Below are positions 14,052 through 15,069 of a stretch of 15,069 nucleotides of DNA, piece by piece. The number at the start of each line of letters is the position of its first letter. The stretch's first letter is position 1. The notes under the pieces are model-generated. The model was given only the letters and a program-made list of their open reading frames with translations. It was not told where the DNA came from and ran no database searches. This stretch comes from Thermoflexales bacterium. Its GTDB lineage: Bacteria; Chloroflexota; Anaerolineae; J036; Brachytrichaceae. The translations under genes were made by a program, and so were the position numbers. The stretch is taken from positions 1-15,069 of the forward strand of contig JAGOCU010000022.1 in the NCBI GenBank assembly GCA_017998555.1, given 5' to 3'.

Positions 14052-15069
14052 ATGCGCCACCTCCTCAAAAACAAAGCCCTGTGGAGCCTCACCCTGGGGC
14101 ACTTCGCCATCGACCTCTTTTCGGGCGCGTTGCCGATCGTGTTGCTCTACCTCAAGGACAGCCTCAACCTGTCGCTCGAGCAGGTCGGGGTTGTGATCGG
14201 CCTGTATTCGATCTCGACTTCGCTGGCTCAGCCGATTTTCGGCTACTTCAGCGACGCGATCGGCGGGCGCTGGTTCGCCGTGGGCGGGTTGCTCTGGATG
14301 TCGATCCTGCACGGGTTTGTCGGCTTTATGCCGAGCTTTGAGACGGCCCTCTTGGTAGCGGTGGTGGCGGGGTTTGGTTCGGCGGCCTTTCATCCGCAGG
14401 GCGCGAGCGGCGCCAACGTCGCGGCCGGCGACCGCAAACAAGCCGGAGTGGCCATGTTTATGGTGGGCGGTAATACCGGTTATGCAGTGGGACCGTTGCT
14501 CGCCGGCTTCATCCTTGGCGTGTTTGGCCCGCGCGGCACAGCCGTCCTCGCGGTGATCGGGCTGGTCATCACCCCGGTGCTGTACGTGTTGACCGATCCG
14601 AAGTACGTGCCCATCACCGCGCCCAAAGACCGCAAGCAGGCCAACTGGAAGATCCAGCTCAATCCCGCTTTTTCGACCGTGGCCGTGCTGGCCCTGATCG
14701 GGGTCATGTCATTGCGAGCCACGTCGCAATCCTCATTCACCAGCTTTGTCCCGCAGTATTTCACGATTGTGGGTGGCTTTAGCCATCAGGAAGCCGGCAC
14801 CTTGTCGTTTCTGATGCTCCTGGCGCTGGCGGCCGGTTCGTTCACGGGCGGAATGCTGGCGGATCGGGTGGGGCCGCAACGGGTAATGGTGGCCTCGCTG
14901 CTGGCGACCGCGCCGCTCATGGCGATCATGCTTTTGCTGGGTGACTACCGGGCCTTCTTCATTGCCCCGATCCTCGGCTTCGCCTCGGGGGCGGCCTGGC
15001 CGCCGATGTTGGTCATGTCCCAGACGCTGTTTCACAAGAATGCCGGGGTGGGCACCGGTATCGCCCTGG
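14052..15069 (+). CDS. MFS transporter, fosmidomycin-resistance (Fsr)-like (3' partial)
   Basis: The frame is open from ATG 14052 to the right edge (339 codons), so the C-terminus is missing; the family is usually about 400 residues. In-frame GTG 14040 is a possible but less likely start. The product is a multi-helix inner-membrane protein. MFS motif A is visible twice: GYFSDAIGGRW (64-74) after helix 2 and GGMLADRVGPQ (266-276) in the second half. The FHPQGASGAN segment (113-122) and the following VGGNTGYAVGPLLAGF stretch resemble Fsr-type efflux proteins. The role is probably proton-driven export of a small molecule; substrate assignments in this group are unreliable. It follows palindrome copy 3 and has its own candidate promoter and an operator-like inverted repeat. 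Confidence 0.85.
   Translation, partial: MRHLLKNKALWSLTLGHFAIDLFSGALPIVLLYLKDSLNLSLEQVGVVIGLYSISTSLAQPIFGYFSDAIGGRWFAVGGLLWMSILHGFVGFMPSFETALLVAVVAGFGSAAFHPQGASGANVAAGDRKQAGVAMFMVGGNTGYAVGPLLAGFILGVFGPRGTAVLAVIGLVITPVLYVLTDPKYVPITAPKDRKQANWKIQLNPAFSTVAVLALIGVMSLRATSQSSFTSFVPQYFTIVGGFSHQEAGTLSFLMLLALAAGSFTGGMLADRVGPQRVMVASLLATAPLMAIMLLLGDYRAFFIAPILGFASGAAWPPMLVMSQTLFHKNAGVGTGIAL

Noticed and set aside
1..15069. CRISPR arrays, tRNA or rRNA genes, insertion-sequence transposases, phage genes or defence systems
   Set aside because: I see no regularly spaced repeats, no tRNA-like cloverleaf, no transposase or integrase motifs, and no restriction, toxin-antitoxin or Cas signatures. The STAND ATPase alone, without effector domains or partner genes, is not enough to call a defence system.

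Overview
The window is a GC-rich bacterial segment in which every gene I can support lies on the + strand. The likely source is a Chloroflexota (Anaerolineae-like) bacterium. That is an inference from the Pro/Thr/Ala-rich linkers on secreted proteins, the caa3-type oxidase with a compact coxB-coxA-ctaB-IV-coxC order, and the STAND ATPase with a helix-turn-helix tail. No rRNA or other taxonomic marker is present to settle it.

Layout. (1) Positions 3-5586 hold three tandem extracytoplasmic proteins, each with a clan GH-A (cellulase-like) TIM barrel. The first is cut by the left edge and also carries a degenerate GH18-like barrel. The second has an N-terminal membrane anchor. The third is a lipoprotein. 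(2) Positions 5851-11041 are a respiratory operon: coxB with a fused cytochrome c, coxA of the A2 (YSHP) type, ctaB (haem O synthase), a 38-residue single-helix protein, a subunit IV-like protein, coxC, and a membrane-anchored YtkA/FixH-like protein. Together they encode a caa3 haem-copper oxidase and one of its cofactor-synthesis enzymes. (3) Positions 11200-13350 encode a STAND-type ATPase with a C-terminal sigma-region-4-like helix-turn-helix. (4) Positions 13421-13894 encode a SnoaL/NTF2-like protein. (5) Positions 14052-15069 are the start of an MFS transporter of the fosmidomycin-resistance type, cut by the right edge.

The most unusual non-coding signal is a family of three near-identical-architecture palindromes at 4234-4279, 5607-5653 and 13912-13958. 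Each has two perfect 22-bp arms around a 2-3 nt loop, begins 17-20 nt after a stop codon, and has no T-tract. The copies share ten of 22 arm positions; every other position differs between copies, yet all stay fully paired. A fourth, unrelated long stem-loop (11072-11148) follows the cox operon. One of the three palindromes lies only 11 nt before the start of the third GH-A gene, which is hard to reconcile with a simple terminator role.
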